Below, in pieces: positions 39,023 through 47,760 of a DNA stretch of 64,000 nucleotides. The stretch's first letter is position 1, and the number at the start of each line of letters is the position of its first letter. Made by a program: the position numbers and the translations under genes. This DNA comes from Flavobacteriales bacterium (lineage in GTDB: Bacteria; Bacteroidota; Bacteroidia; Flavobacteriales_D; Sanyastnellaceae). The stretch spans positions 24,702 through 88,701 of the forward strand of contig PKEB01000006.1 of NCBI GenBank assembly GCA_002863125.1. Reading direction: 5' to 3'. Under the pieces are notes generated by a model. It did not search any database. It saw only the letters and a program-made list of their open reading frames with translations, and was not told the DNA's origin.

Positions 39023-39862
39023 ATGACGGAGTCCACCCCAAACCAAGCCATCCTCAAGGGTTCGAAAACACTTGCACAGGTTCGCATGGCATTCATTATG
39101 CTTACCCTGTTTGTCTTGGTCCTCCTCAGCCTGCTGTTAAGGTTGGTGTTTTTCCTTTTTCCGAGGCACCTCTTCCTTCGGTTCAACGTTCGATTTATCA
39201 TTTACCCATTCTCTCGGTTGCTCATGTGGATTGTGGGAGTGAAGCTGGTAGTGAAAGGTAAAATGCCTTCTTCCCAGCACCTCATCGTAAGCAACCACCA
39301 GGGGATTTTAGACTCATTGCTCCACATGGCCATCAGTCCCTGCATGGTGATCTCGAACATGCTCATTCGCAACATGAAGGTCATTGGCTCGGTGATGGAA
39401 CTTCTGGGCTTCGTGTTTGTGGACAGGAGCAGACGCATGTCGATTGTGGAACTGCTGCAGCCTGCTACCAGCATGATTACGCAATCGAAGGTCAACATGA
39501 GTTTCTTCCCCGAGGGCAAGTCAAACAATGGCGTTGAGCTGCTTCCTTTTCATGCACCTTTCTTCAAAATCGCGATCGATTCGGGTTCAGGAGTTCAGCC
39601 GATAGCATTCAGATGGACACACGCCAATGGCCAAGAATTGAGCAAAGAGCAGCGGATTACATTCACCTACCTCGTGAAGCATGGGTCCATCGTTCAGCAC
39701 CTGTCCAATCTATTGGGTTTGCGAAAAAAGCGGCTGGTGGTCAAGGTGCTCGCACCCATCTCTGCCGCAGAAATAGCCGAAAAGAACTGGAGCCGGAAAG
39801 AAGTTTGTCAGCAGTCCGAGGGCATGATCCGGAGAACGCTTGAAGACGATACGACCTGGTAA
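39023..39862 (+). CDS. 1-acyl-sn-glycerol-3-phosphate acyltransferase family protein (PlsC-like)
   Basis: 279 residues. An N-terminal hydrophobic stretch (about 23-50) anchors it to the inner membrane. The catalytic HX4D motif is H92 to D97 in VSNHQGILDSLLH, GFVFVDRSRRMS forms motif II and FFPEGKSNNG (FPEG 162-165) motif III, with VQPIAFRW as motif IV. It transfers an acyl chain to lysophosphatidate or a similar acceptor. It is probably the genome's PlsC or one of several, so I give no symbol. It is followed by a strong bidirectional stem-loop and tRNA-Glu. Confidence 0.85.
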   Translation: MTESTPNQAILKGSKTLAQVRMAFIMLTLFVLVLLSLLLRLVFFLFPRHLFLRFNVRFIIYPFSRLLMWIVGVKLVVKGKMPSSQHLIVSNHQGILDSLLHMAISPCMVISNMLIRNMKVIGSVMELLGFVFVDRSRRMSIVELLQPATSMITQSKVNMSFFPEGKSNNGVELLPFHAPFFKIAIDSGSGVQPIAFRWTHANGQELSKEQRITFTYLVKHGSIVQHLSNLLGLRKKRLVVKVLAPISAAEIAEKNWSRKEVCQQSEGMIRRTLEDDTTW

Positions 39863-39904
39863 AATGCCGTGTCCGCATTCACCGGACGCGCAAGGGTCAC
39901 GGTC

Positions 39905-39945
39905 ATAAAAAATCCCCGCTGCCGTTACCGGAGCGGGGATTTCTT
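39905..39945. terminator. Bidirectional terminator between plsC-like gene and tRNA-Glu
   Basis: The perfect stem aaatccccgct / agcggggattt (39910-39920 and 39932-39942) has an 11-nt loop, A-rich flank on the left and T-rich flank on the right. It serves the tRNA read on the minus strand and can also end the acyltransferase transcript. Confidence 0.85.
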
Positions 39946-39949
39946 GTTG

Positions 39950-40021
39950 TAGCCCGTAGGGGAATCGAACCCCTGTTTCCAGGATGAAAACCTGGCGTCC
40001 TAACCCCTGGACGAACGGGCC
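39950..40021 (-). tRNA. tRNA-Glu (anticodon TTC)
   Basis: On the minus strand the 72-nt sequence folds as a cloverleaf: acceptor GGCCCGT with ACGGGCT (a G-U at the first pair), a D-arm containing CCAGGGGTTAGG, an anticodon stem CCAGG/CCTGG around TTTTCAT, giving anticodon TTC, and a T-arm CAGGGGTTCGATTCCCCTA. CCA is not encoded. This is the charged species from which HemA starts tetrapyrrole synthesis. A terminator follows directly. Confidence 0.97.
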
Positions 40022-40076
40022 AAATGGGGCGCAAATATACTGCAGAGATTGCAATCGGCAAACCTCCGCAAACTTT

Positions 40077-40547
40077 TTAGCCCAAATACGCGCGGTACAT
40101 CCAGACGGTCTTTTCCTGCTCGCGGATGTAGTCACTCATCAGCGCATTGGTGCCTTCGTCGCCGGCCTCGCCGGTGAGCTGGAGCAATGCGCGTTCGCGC
40201 AGCAACAACACGCTGAATGCAGCCACACAGTGCTTCAAAGCTTCGGGGCCGTTGGAGATGTCCTTCACGGCGTGCACATCGGTCGCCGCGAGGTAAGCCT
40301 CGTAGGTGTGCAACGGACGGCCGCCGAGGGTTAGGATGCGTTCGGCGACCTCGTCGATTTTGAGCTGGAGATCCGTGTAGAGTTCCTCGAATTTGGCGTG
40401 CAACTCGAAGAATTCAGATCCGCGGATGTTCCAGTGGAAGCCGCGGACGTTCTGATAAAAAATCTGCAAGTCCGCCAACAGGCTGTTCAAGCCTTCTACC
40501 GTCTCAGCAGTCACCTGGGGATTGAGTCCGATGGGAGTGTTTTCCAT
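40077..40547 (-). CDS. dps: DNA-protecting ferritin-like protein, Dps family
   Basis: 156 residues, ferritin-like four-helix bundle. The ferroxidase signature is FHWNIRGSEFFELHAKFEELYTD-like: H38, H50 and E54 are the iron ligands, at the dimer interface. HTYEAYLAATDV and REQEKTVWMYRAYLG complete the family pattern. Twelve subunits form a shell that oxidises iron with peroxide and can coat DNA. The ATG at 40547 is chosen; an upstream in-frame start at 40574 overlaps the proS end. It lies 10 nt downstream of proS, so it may be read from the same message as well as from its own promoter. Confidence 0.92.
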   Translation of the reverse strand: MENTPIGLNPQVTAETVEGLNSLLADLQIFYQNVRGFHWNIRGSEFFELHAKFEELYTDLQLKIDEVAERILTLGGRPLHTYEAYLAATDVHAVKDISNGPEALKHCVAAFSVLLLRERALLQLTGEAGDEGTNALMSDYIREQEKTVWMYRAYLG

Positions 40548-40557
40548 GGTTGATTGA

Positions 40558-42030
40558 TTAGTACGCACGGGCAAAGACCACGCGCCGCTCCGAGGGAGCT
40601 CCTGTGCGAATGCAGGTGCCTGCCTCGCCGTCGTCTTCTAATGGAATGCAACGGATGGTGGCCTTGGTTTCTTGCTTGATGAGGTCTTCCGTTTCGGATG
40701 AGCCGTCCCAATGGGCTTCGACGAATCCGCCGGCGTCGAGGGCGGCCTTGAATTCGTCCCAGGTGTCCACGCGCGTGGTGGTTTCTTTCGTACGCTTCGC
40801 GGCGCGGTCGAACAGGGCCGTTTGGATTTCCTCGAGCAATCCCTGCACGTGCGCCACAATGCCTGCAGCTTCGACAATTTCCTTGGACTGGGTGTCGCGG
40901 CGCGCCACTTCGATGGTTCCTCCGGCGAGGTCGCGGGGGCCCATGGCCAAACGCACCGGCACTCCCTTCAATTCGTACTCGGCGAACTTCCAACCGCTGC
41001 GCTTCGTGTCGTCGTCGTCGACCTTGACGCGCACGCCGGCTGCCTTCAATTCATCGGCGATGCCGTTGAGCGCTCCGACGATTTCCGCCATTTGGTCTTC
41101 GCCCTTGTAAATGGGTACAAGTACAACTTCAATTGGGGCCAACTTCGGAGGTAGAACGAGTCCTGCATCATCCGAGTGCGTCATGATCAAGGCGCCCATT
41201 AAGCGGGTGGACACGCCCCAAGACGTGGCCCACACCAATTCCTGCTTGCCTTCGCGCGTCGCGAACTTCACATCGAATGCGCGGGCGAAGTTTTGGCCGA
41301 GGAAGTGCGAGGTACCTGCCTGCAACGCCTTGCCGTCTTGCATCATCGCTTCAATGCAGTAGGTGTCAAGGGCGCCGGCAAACCGTTCGTTCGCCGTTTT
41401 GATGCCCTTCAGCACGGGCATGGCCATCCAGCCTTCCGCAAAGTCGGCGTATACCTCCAGCATCTTACGCGCTTCCGCCACCGCTTCTTCGGAGGTTTCG
41501 TGGGCCGTGTGGCCCTCTTGCCAGAGGAATTCAGCGGTGCGCAAGAACAAACGCGTGCGCATTTCCCAGCGGACCACATTGGCCCACTGATTCACCAACA
41601 ACGGCAAATCGCGGTAACTCTGGATCCAATTCTTGTAGGTGTTCCAAATGATGGTCTCGGACGTAGGGCGCACGATGAGTTCCTCCTCCAACTTCGCATC
41701 AGGGTCGACCACAACACCGCTGCCGTCTTCCGCATTCTTGAGGCGATAGTGTGTCACGACTGCGCATTCCTTTGCGAAGCCTTCCACATGGTCCGCCTCC
41801 TTCGAGAGGTAGCTCTTCGGAATGAAAAGCGGGAAGTACGCATTGACGTGGCCGGTGTCCTTGAACATCTGATCGAGCACGTCCTTCATGTGCTCCCAAA
41901 TGGCAAACCCGTATGGCTTGATGACCATGCAGCCCTTGACGTCGCTGTGTTGAGCGAGGTCGGCTTGCACCACCAGTTCGTTGTACCACTTGCTGTAATC
42001 CGCCTCGCGGGAAGTCAATTTTGAAGCCAT
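40558..42030 (-). CDS. proS: Prolyl-tRNA synthetase, archaeal/eukaryote-type
   Basis: 490 residues. The N-terminus [20 protein letters not shown] and [20 protein letters not shown] are typical of the type 3 ProRS, which lacks the inserted editing domain of most bacterial enzymes. Class II motifs are visible: motif 1 near PLFIPKSYL, motif 2 in [22 protein letters not shown], motif 3 in [20 protein letters not shown]. An anticodon-binding domain and the C-terminal zinc-type domain ending VVFARAY follow. It charges tRNA-Pro. This form is common in Bacteroidota. A TACTTTTG box lies at 42093-42100 on the minus strand. Confidence 0.96.
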   Translation of the reverse strand: MASKLTSREADYSKWYNELVVQADLAQHSDVKGCMVIKPYGFAIWEHMKDVLDQMFKDTGHVNAYFPLFIPKSYLSKEADHVEGFAKECAVVTHYRLKNAEDGSGVVVDPDAKLEEELIVRPTSETIIWNTYKNWIQSYRDLPLLVNQWANVVRWEMRTRLFLRTAEFLWQEGHTAHETSEEAVAEARKMLEVYADFAEGWMAMPVLKGIKTANERFAGALDTYCIEAMMQDGKALQAGTSHFLGQNFARAFDVKFATREGKQELVWATSWGVSTRLMGALIMTHSDDAGLVLPPKLAPIEVVLVPIYKGEDQMAEIVGALNGIADELKAAGVRVKVDDDDTKRSGWKFAEYELKGVPVRLAMGPRDLAGGTIEVARRDTQSKEIVEAAGIVAHVQGLLEEIQTALFDRAAKRTKETTTRVDTWDEFKAALDAGGFVEAHWDGSSETEDLIKQETKATIRCIPLEDDGEAGTCIRTGAPSERRVVFARAY

Positions 42031-42092
42031 GAAATTGCGCTGTCAGTTTGGTATGGTTTGTGCGGTAGAGGGTCTGTGGACCTTCCGCTCCG

Positions 42093-42100
42093 CAAAAGTA
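42093..42100 (-). promoter_or_regulatory. Candidate -7 box of proS (TACTTTTG)
   Basis: An exact TAnnTTTG match on the minus strand, 62 nt upstream of the proS ATG. On the other strand TACCTTTC (42111-42118), one base off the box, stands 20 nt before the ATG of the divergent lipoprotein gene. The two promoters would lie back to back. Confidence 0.5.
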
Positions 42101-42138
42101 CCCAATTTCGTACCTTTCTACCATTAAACCCCGCCCCC

Positions 42139-43155
42139 ATGGCACGTTTATCTTCTCTCCCGTTCGGTTCGCCCAGCACTTGGCTCTCTGCCGTGCTCGG
42201 CACCTTGTTTTTGGCCGGCTGCGCTTCGACCCCGGATTTCTCAGCGCTCGAAGATGACGAATTGTACCTGCGACGCGGCGAAGAATTTGTGACCGACGCT
42301 GCCTACTTAGCGTTCGCTTACGAAAACACCACTGACGAAGCTGATGGGGACGACTACTACGATCCCACACGCGCGGACTTCAGCCCGGGCTACATGAACA
42401 GCTACGGCATGCCGGGCTACCAGCCGAGTTACTACAACCGCTACCGACCTTTTGGCGGAGGCTTTGGCAACGGGTTCGGGACCCAGTGGGGCTTGGCTTC
42501 GTACATGAACCCCTACGCCGCCGGCGGATTTGGCATGGGCTACGGCTTGGGCGGTTACGACCCGTTCTATGGCGGATGGGGCAACCCCTACAGCATGGGG
42601 TACGGAAGCGGGTTCGGCTATGGAAACCCTTATGCCTGGAATGGCGGATGGGGCAACGGCTGGAACAACCCCTACGGCTATACCAATTGGGGCAACAACA
42701 ATATCAATTACGGCGGCTGGACAGGGACCGGCTCCAATGACAGTTTCACCAGTGTTACGGGGCGCACCCGCACGCCCATCATGAGCTACACCGGCAACGG
42801 CAGCAACTACGACGGCAACGGCATCTTGGTACGCCCCAAAGTGGAAGCCCAACGCCCCAACGAAGTTCCGGCCGCAACACCCGCACGCACGGAAGAAGCA
42901 TCCCCTACCTACGTGTCACCAAAGCAATCGCGCCGGGAACGCGGATGGATGCAACCGAACAACTCGTCACGAGAACGCAGTAATTCGTCGCGTTCGTGGA
43001 GTTCGCCTTCCAACAACTCGAACAACTCCTCACGCAGTCGCTCGAATTCCTTCAGTTCCCCTTCGAACAACAGCGGATCACGTTCCGGAGGCAACTCCAG
43101 CGGTAACTCGCGCTCCAACGGTTCTTCACGCTCTTCACGCGGAGGCGGTCGATGA
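42139..43155 (+). CDS. Low-complexity lipoprotein, Gly/Tyr/Asn-rich with Ser/Arg/Asn-rich tail
   Basis: 338 residues. The signal peptide ends LGTLFLAGCASTPDF, a clear lipobox. After an acidic stretch (about 30-70, SALEDDELYLRRGEEF) comes a region about 90-215 rich in Gly, Tyr, Asn and Trp with repeating YGN/GGWGN units, then a tail (about 270-338) made of Ser, Arg and Asn repeats such as SNNSNNSSRSRSNS. No catalytic fold is visible. I know of similar Gly/Tyr-rich lipoproteins in this phylum without assigned function. Its stop overlaps the ATG of the outer-membrane protein gene, so the two are translated together and may act together at the cell surface. Confidence 0.8.
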   Translation: MARLSSLPFGSPSTWLSAVLGTLFLAGCASTPDFSALEDDELYLRRGEEFVTDAAYLAFAYENTTDEADGDDYYDPTRADFSPGYMNSYGMPGYQPSYYNRYRPFGGGFGNGFGTQWGLASYMNPYAAGGFGMGYGLGGYDPFYGGWGNPYSMGYGSGFGYGNPYAWNGGWGNGWNNPYGYTNWGNNNINYGGWTGTGSNDSFTSVTGRTRTPIMSYTGNGSNYDGNGILVRPKVEAQRPNEVPAATPARTEEASPTYVSPKQSRRERGWMQPNNSSRERSNSSRSWSSPSNNSNNSSRSRSNSFSSPSNNSGSRSGGNSSGNSRSNGSSRSSRGGGR

Positions 43156-44642
43156 AGACGCGCACCCTCCTGCAGACTGCCGCAGCGGGCCTTTTGCTCG
43201 CGGCTGTGGGACCGCACACGGCTTACGCTCAAAACGAAATTGACATCTTGCGCTACAGCTACCAAGAGGCCTTGGGGAGCACGCGCACCATGGCCATGGG
43301 CGGTGCCTTCGGAGCGCTTGGTGCAGACCTCGCATCGCTCAATGGAAACCCTGCCGGAATTGGCATGTACCGCCGCGGCGATGCCAGCCTCACTACGGGT
43401 TTCGCATCAATAAAGGCCAAGGTCAACATCAACGGGCAAATCGGCAACGCCAACCAACTCGCTGGTTCGACGACCAATTTGGGGATCGCGTTGAGCTACC
43501 CATCGGTGAACCCCGATTGGCCGGTGACCACCCTTGCCATCACCAGTACGCGCCGTGCGAATTTCAACGAAAAAATTGAAATTGAGGACGCCTCCCTGGA
43601 TGCGTCTCTGCTCGATGCATTCCTTGCAGCGGCCATGGGAACCGTACCGCCTGATTTGTACGATCGGGCACCATTCACCAGCAACCTAGCATGGGAGACC
43701 TACCTCCTCGACCCCCATCCCAACAACGACCCGACAGCCTACATTTCTGCCATACCTGAGGGCGGCGCGTACGCCACCAAAACCATTGAGCGCTCGGGCC
43801 GCCTCAACGAAACCAACGTCGGCTTGGGCTCTGGCCTGAACGAACGGCTCTACATCGGAGCCAGCATCGGCATTGTCAGTGTGGAGTTTGAAGAGACCAG
43901 CATCCACAAAGAGCGCCCGCGTCTGGATACCCTCGCACTCAACGAATGGGAATTCCAAGAAATGCTCGCCGTTGAAGGCAGCGGCATCAACCTCAAAGTC
44001 GGCGCTACGCTTGCGGTCACGGATTGGCTCCGCGCTGGACTGGCTTACCATACGCGAAGCCGCATCACCCTGACCGATGAGTACTCCACGACGGTGCGAA
44101 GCGCCTTCAATACCGGTGAAACGTACGATTACAATTCACCCTTCAACCGACTCGAGTACGTCGTCCACACCCCGTCCCGCCTCATCGCTTCAGCCGCCTT
44201 CATCATGGGCAAGGCAGGCATTGTGAGCGCGGATTACGAGCGGGTCGATTACGGCACCGGCACCTTGAACGCCTCGGCCTTCTCTGGTCCCAGCGCTTAC
44301 GATTTCGCTTCAGAAAACGCGGCCGCCGCCGAACTCTACGGCACATCGCACATCGCCCGCGTCGGCTGTGAATTTCGTGTGCAGCGGGCTTGGCGCGTGC
44401 GAGCAGGGGCTTCCTTTGAAACTTCGCCCTTCACCCCCGCCGCTGATGTTGTGGCCGACGCCAACCGCTACACCGGTAACTTTGGTTTTGGGCACCGCAC
44501 CGAAAACTGGTATTTCGCGGGCACCTACCGCCGCAGCGTCTACCAGAACGACATCTACCTCTTCTCCCCCGATCTCCTCGATGCCGGCCGGCTGCAAAAA
44601 ACCCACGGAATGGTCGTAGCCACCGTGGGTTTTCGAATGTGA
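43152..44642 (+). CDS. Outer-membrane beta-barrel protein, FadL/OmpP1-like
   Basis: 496 residues with a signal peptide (1-26, ending HTAYA). RTMAMGGAFGALGADLASLNGNPAGIGMY is the N-terminal motif of FadL/OmpP1/TodX-like transporters, in which an NPA loop marks the hatch region. Alternating amphipathic strands continue to the end VVATVGFRM. It probably passes hydrophobic molecules such as long-chain fatty acids through the outer membrane, though the substrate is not shown. It is coupled to the preceding lipoprotein by an ATGA overlap. Confidence 0.82.
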   Translation: MKTRTLLQTAAAGLLLAAVGPHTAYAQNEIDILRYSYQEALGSTRTMAMGGAFGALGADLASLNGNPAGIGMYRRGDASLTTGFASIKAKVNINGQIGNANQLAGSTTNLGIALSYPSVNPDWPVTTLAITSTRRANFNEKIEIEDASLDASLLDAFLAAAMGTVPPDLYDRAPFTSNLAWETYLLDPHPNNDPTAYISAIPEGGAYATKTIERSGRLNETNVGLGSGLNERLYIGASIGIVSVEFEETSIHKERPRLDTLALNEWEFQEMLAVEGSGINLKVGATLAVTDWLRAGLAYHTRSRITLTDEYSTTVRSAFNTGETYDYNSPFNRLEYVVHTPSRLIASAAFIMGKAGIVSADYERVDYGTGTLNASAFSGPSAYDFASENAAAAELYGTSHIARVGCEFRVQRAWRVRAGASFETSPFTPAADVVADANRYTGNFGFGHRTENWYFAGTYRRSVYQNDIYLFSPDLLDAGRLQKTHGMVVATVGFRM

Positions 44643-44675
44643 GTCAAGTGAGCGGTCAGTCCGCCCGGCCTGAAA

Positions 44676-45476
44676 TTACTTCTTGGCTTTCGCGAGCGCC
44701 TTGCTGATTTGCGTCTCCATGCGTGCCATTTCCTCTTCCGCCAACTCCTTGTCGACGAGGATTCGTCCGCTGTGCTCATCAACGATGATGCGCTTGCGCT
44801 GGGCGATGTCGATTTGGCGCTGTGGTGGGATCTTGATGTACGAACCGGCTGACGCTTCGCGCTCGATTGGCACCACGGCCAATCCGTTTTTCGCTGCGCC
44901 GCGGATGCGCTGGTAGCTGGCGAGCAAACGCTCGTCAATGCCTTTGGCCATCTTAGCGCTCAAGGTGTTCAATACGTCCTCTTCCTGCTGTGTTTCAGCA
45001 ACGATTTCAGACAGCTCGGTCTTCTTGCTTTCGAGGTCGGCCTCGCGCAGCTCCACTTTCTCCTTGCTATCGGTGACGACTTCACCCTTCTGCTCAGCTT
45101 GCGCCTGGCACTCGCGGATGCGCTTTTCGCACAACTCAATCTCGAGGGTTTGGTATTCGATTTCCTTATTCAAGGATTCAAATTCGCGGTTGTTGCGAAC
45201 GTTGTTTTGCTGCTCGGTGTACTTCGCGATCAAGGCCTTGCTGTCCTCGATTTGAATTTTGTACGCTGAGATGCGCTGATTGACCAAGTCGAGGTCTTCT
45301 TCCAAGCGCTCCAAGCGGTTGCGCAAACCGGCAATCTCGTCTTCGAGGTCTTCCACCTCCAACGGCAATTCACCCCGAACGACGCGGATGCGGTCGATGC
45401 GGGAGTCAATCAATTGCAAGTCATACAGTGCGCGCAGCTTGTCTTCTGCAGTAGAGGCAGTGGTTTTCTTAGCCAT
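44676..45476 (-). CDS. Coiled-coil C4 zinc-ribbon family protein that lacks all four zinc cysteines
   Basis: 266 residues. Residues about 35-175 form a long coiled coil of Glu, Lys and Leu heptads. The C-terminal part, RNGLAVVPIER-like through IPPQRQIDI to GRILVDKEL, is clearly the zinc-ribbon domain of the family also annotated as C4-type zinc ribbon (zf-RING_7). Bacteroidota members normally read ACGGC and VCEYC here. In this protein the four ligand positions are S209, S212, D233 and S236, so zinc binding by the usual site is not possible. The start is 8 nt after the NIF3 gene, forming an operon. Its function is unknown. Confidence 0.85.
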   Translation of the reverse strand: MAKKTTASTAEDKLRALYDLQLIDSRIDRIRVVRGELPLEVEDLEDEIAGLRNRLERLEEDLDLVNQRISAYKIQIEDSKALIAKYTEQQNNVRNNREFESLNKEIEYQTLEIELCEKRIRECQAQAEQKGEVVTDSKEKVELREADLESKKTELSEIVAETQQEEDVLNTLSAKMAKGIDERLLASYQRIRGAAKNGLAVVPIEREASAGSYIKIPPQRQIDIAQRKRIIVDEHSGRILVDKELAEEEMARMETQISKALAKAKK

Positions 45477-45484
45477 AGTAGAGG

Positions 45485-46603
45485 TCAGCGATAGTGAATA
45501 GGATTCGGATTGGCCTTTGCCAAATGGAGGGCAAAATTAGGGAATTTTTCGTTTAGGCGCTTGAGAATCAGGTCCGTTGTTTGCCATTCACTCTCATAAT
45601 GCCCCACGTCCGCTATCACGATGCGGCCATCGGCATCGAAAAACTCGTGGTATTTGAAGTCCGAAGTCACGAAAACATCGGCCCCGGCACGGATGGCGTC
45701 ACCGAGCAAAAAGCTCCCCGATCCGCCGCACACGGCGACTTTTCGGACCGGTCGTCCAAGCAACTGGGTGTGCTTCACGGCTCCGCATCTGAGGGTTGCT
45801 TTCAACCGGTCGAGAAACGCTGCCTCGTCCATCGCTCCCGGCAATTCACCGACCATACCCGATCCAATGTTGCTCAACGTGTTTTCGAGGGGCCAAACGC
45901 TGTGAGCCACCTCCTCATAAGGATGGGCTGCTTTCATGGCGTGAAGAACCCCACCGAGCTTCCACGGTTCCACCACAACTTCCAACCGCACTTCAACGGC
46001 CTGTTCGCGTTCGCCGATCTGACCGGCAAAAGGTTGAGCGCCCGGCAACGGCCGAAACGTTCCTTGGCCCTGAACCGACCACCCGCATTCGTCGTAATTC
46101 CCAATGCGCCCCGCACCCGCATCGAAAACCGCTTGCTGCACCGCCTCTGCATGACCCTGCGGCACGTACACGACGACCTGCATCAGGACGCTGGCTTTGG
46201 GACGGAGGATGCGCTGGCTTTCAGTCGTGCAGCCCACGAGGCTCGCCAGACGCTGGTTCACACCGTCAGCTACGTTATCCAGGTTGGTGTGGATGGCATA
46301 CAGCTGAATGCCCTGGCGAATGGCCGCCATGACCGTGCGCTCCACGTACGTCGACCCGGTGAACCGCTTCAACCCCTTGAATACGATGGGATGATGGGAA
46401 ACAATCAGGTTGGCTCCGCACGCTGCGGCCTCGGCGACGACTTCCTCCGTGCAATCGAGCGACACCAACACCCCCGTGACCTCGGCATTCCAATCGCCGA
46501 CGAGCAGTCCGGAATTGTCATAAGACTCCTGCAACGCGGGCGGTGCCCACGCTTCCAACTCCGCGATGACATCGCGCACTCGAAGGGGTTGATTGGCTTG
46601 CAT
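45485..46603 (-). CDS. NIF3-like dinuclear metal centre hexameric protein
   Basis: 372 residues, the long form with a PII-like insert. RDVIAELEAWAPPALQESYDNSGLLVGD is the start signature; LIVSHHPIVFKGLKRFTG supplies two His metal ligands, AIHTNLDNVADGVNQRLA and, near the C-terminus, GSFLLGDAIRAGADVFVTSDFKYHEFFDA and VGHYESEWQT supply Asp, His and Glu. The insert (about 145-250) includes VVYVPQGHAEAVQQAVFDAGAG. The family forms toroidal hexamers; it is often called GTP cyclohydrolase 1 type 2 without proof. It is followed after 8 nt by the coiled-coil protein, a pairing common in Bacteroidota. Confidence 0.93.
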   Translation of the reverse strand: MQANQPLRVRDVIAELEAWAPPALQESYDNSGLLVGDWNAEVTGVLVSLDCTEEVVAEAAACGANLIVSHHPIVFKGLKRFTGSTYVERTVMAAIRQGIQLYAIHTNLDNVADGVNQRLASLVGCTTESQRILRPKASVLMQVVVYVPQGHAEAVQQAVFDAGAGRIGNYDECGWSVQGQGTFRPLPGAQPFAGQIGEREQAVEVRLEVVVEPWKLGGVLHAMKAAHPYEEVAHSVWPLENTLSNIGSGMVGELPGAMDEAAFLDRLKATLRCGAVKHTQLLGRPVRKVAVCGGSGSFLLGDAIRAGADVFVTSDFKYHEFFDADGRIVIADVGHYESEWQTTDLILKRLNEKFPNFALHLAKANPNPIHYR

Positions 46604-46607
46604 AGCT

Positions 46608-46644
46608 CAAATGTAAGGGAGGTCCAAAACAACCCGTACTTTTA
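46608..46644. promoter_or_regulatory. Back-to-back -7 boxes of the NIF3 gene and lpxK
   Basis: TACATTTG at 46608-46615 (minus strand, exact match) ends 4 nt before the NIF3 ATG, and TACTTTTA at 46637-46644 (plus strand, one mismatch) ends 4 nt before the lpxK ATG. The 45-base gap between the two start codons therefore carries two opposed promoters and almost no leader. Confidence 0.5.
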
Positions 46645-46648
46645 GAGC

Positions 46649-47740
46649 ATGTTTCGCCGCGGAATCCAAGACGTCTTGGTGCGTACGCTCGGGTGGTTAC
46701 CTGCCCAGCTGTACGGCTTGGTCGTCCGCGCCAGGCACCGGCTTTACGATGCTGGAATCCTGCCCTCTCAGGAAGGAGCACTGCCGACGCTGGTCCTGGG
46801 CAACCTGACCGTCGGCGGGACGGGCAAGACGCCCCTCACCGAACGGCTGGTGCTCGACCTCGAAAACATCCTCGGCAAAGGCTCCGTTGGCATCCTCAGC
46901 CGCGGGTACGGTCGAGACACGTCGGGGTTTCAATGGGTGACACCCCAGTCCACCACTGCCGAGGCGGGGGACGAACCGGTCATGCTCGCGCGGAAACTGC
47001 CTCACGCAGCCGTCGCCGTTTGCGAAGACCGACTCCAAGGCTTGGAGCGCATGCGGGACGAACGCCCCGAACTGCGTTGGGTGGTGTGCGACGATGCCTT
47101 TCAACACCGGGCTTTGAAGCCAACCCTCTCCATGCTCCTCATAGATAGCACCCAGCCCATCGCTTCGGATCGGTTGCTCCCCGCAGGCCGACTCCGCGAT
47201 GTGCCCGAAAGGGCGCTGGCCGCGGACGCCATCGTCGTCACGCGTCTAGACGACGTACACGGGGATTTGCGCGCCACGTACGCCCCCGCTTTCCCAGCAC
47301 ACAAGCCCATTTTTGGCACCCACATGGAAACCGATCCGCTCCTCGCTTGGCCCGGCGATGTGCCGTGTGCCAACGGAGATGAAGACGCCTCGCCCGATCG
47401 CCGTGAACGCATCTTGGCCGTGGCAGGCATTTCGCGTCCCGAGCGGTTTATGGATCGGTTGGCCGGGCGTTTCCAAGTGGTGCGCCGCGAAGCCTTTTCG
47501 GACCACCAAGCATTCACCGCCAACGACTTCAAGCGATGGAAACGCATCGTGGATTCGGACCGGCTCCACGCGTTGGTTACCACGGAAAAAGACGTGGTGC
47601 GCATGCCCTTGGACGGCATTGAGGGGGTGTCGATTCGGTACGAACCCATGCACGCTGAATGGCAAGAACCGCATGAGTTAGAGCCTTGGCTTCGGGCACA
47701 AATTGAAGGACACCCCACCGATTCCGCCGGAACAAGCTGA
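46649..47740 (+). CDS. lpxK: Tetraacyldisaccharide 4'-kinase
   Basis: 363 residues. The P-loop is VGGTGKTPLTERLVL (about 55-69), preceded by the membrane-associating N-terminus. SVGILSRGYGRDTSGF and AGDEPVMLARKLP are typical, as are VVCDDAFQHRALKP (the D-x-x-QHR motif) and LLPAGRLRDVPERALAADAIVVTR. It phosphorylates lipid A precursor at the 4' position at the inner membrane. With the LpxH-like gene 2.3 kb downstream it points to lipid A synthesis genes being near one another here. It is divergent from NIF3. Confidence 0.95.
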   Translation: MFRRGIQDVLVRTLGWLPAQLYGLVVRARHRLYDAGILPSQEGALPTLVLGNLTVGGTGKTPLTERLVLDLENILGKGSVGILSRGYGRDTSGFQWVTPQSTTAEAGDEPVMLARKLPHAAVAVCEDRLQGLERMRDERPELRWVVCDDAFQHRALKPTLSMLLIDSTQPIASDRLLPAGRLRDVPERALAADAIVVTRLDDVHGDLRATYAPAFPAHKPIFGTHMETDPLLAWPGDVPCANGDEDASPDRRERILAVAGISRPERFMDRLAGRFQVVRREAFSDHQAFTANDFKRWKRIVDSDRLHALVTTEKDVVRMPLDGIEGVSIRYEPMHAEWQEPHELEPWLRAQIEGHPTDSAGTS

Positions 47741-47760
47741 AAATTCAAGATATTTGAATC

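Noticed and set aside
39905..39945. Stem-loop as a small RNA or riboswitch
   Set aside because: Perfect stem, short loop and A/T-rich flanks fit an ordinary bidirectional terminator next to the tRNA.
42400..43140. Repeat array or CRISPR-like structure from the regular Gly/Tyr and Ser/Asn repeats
   Set aside because: The repeats are in one reading frame, degenerate at the DNA level and coding in a lipoprotein; no constant-length repeats or spacers exist.
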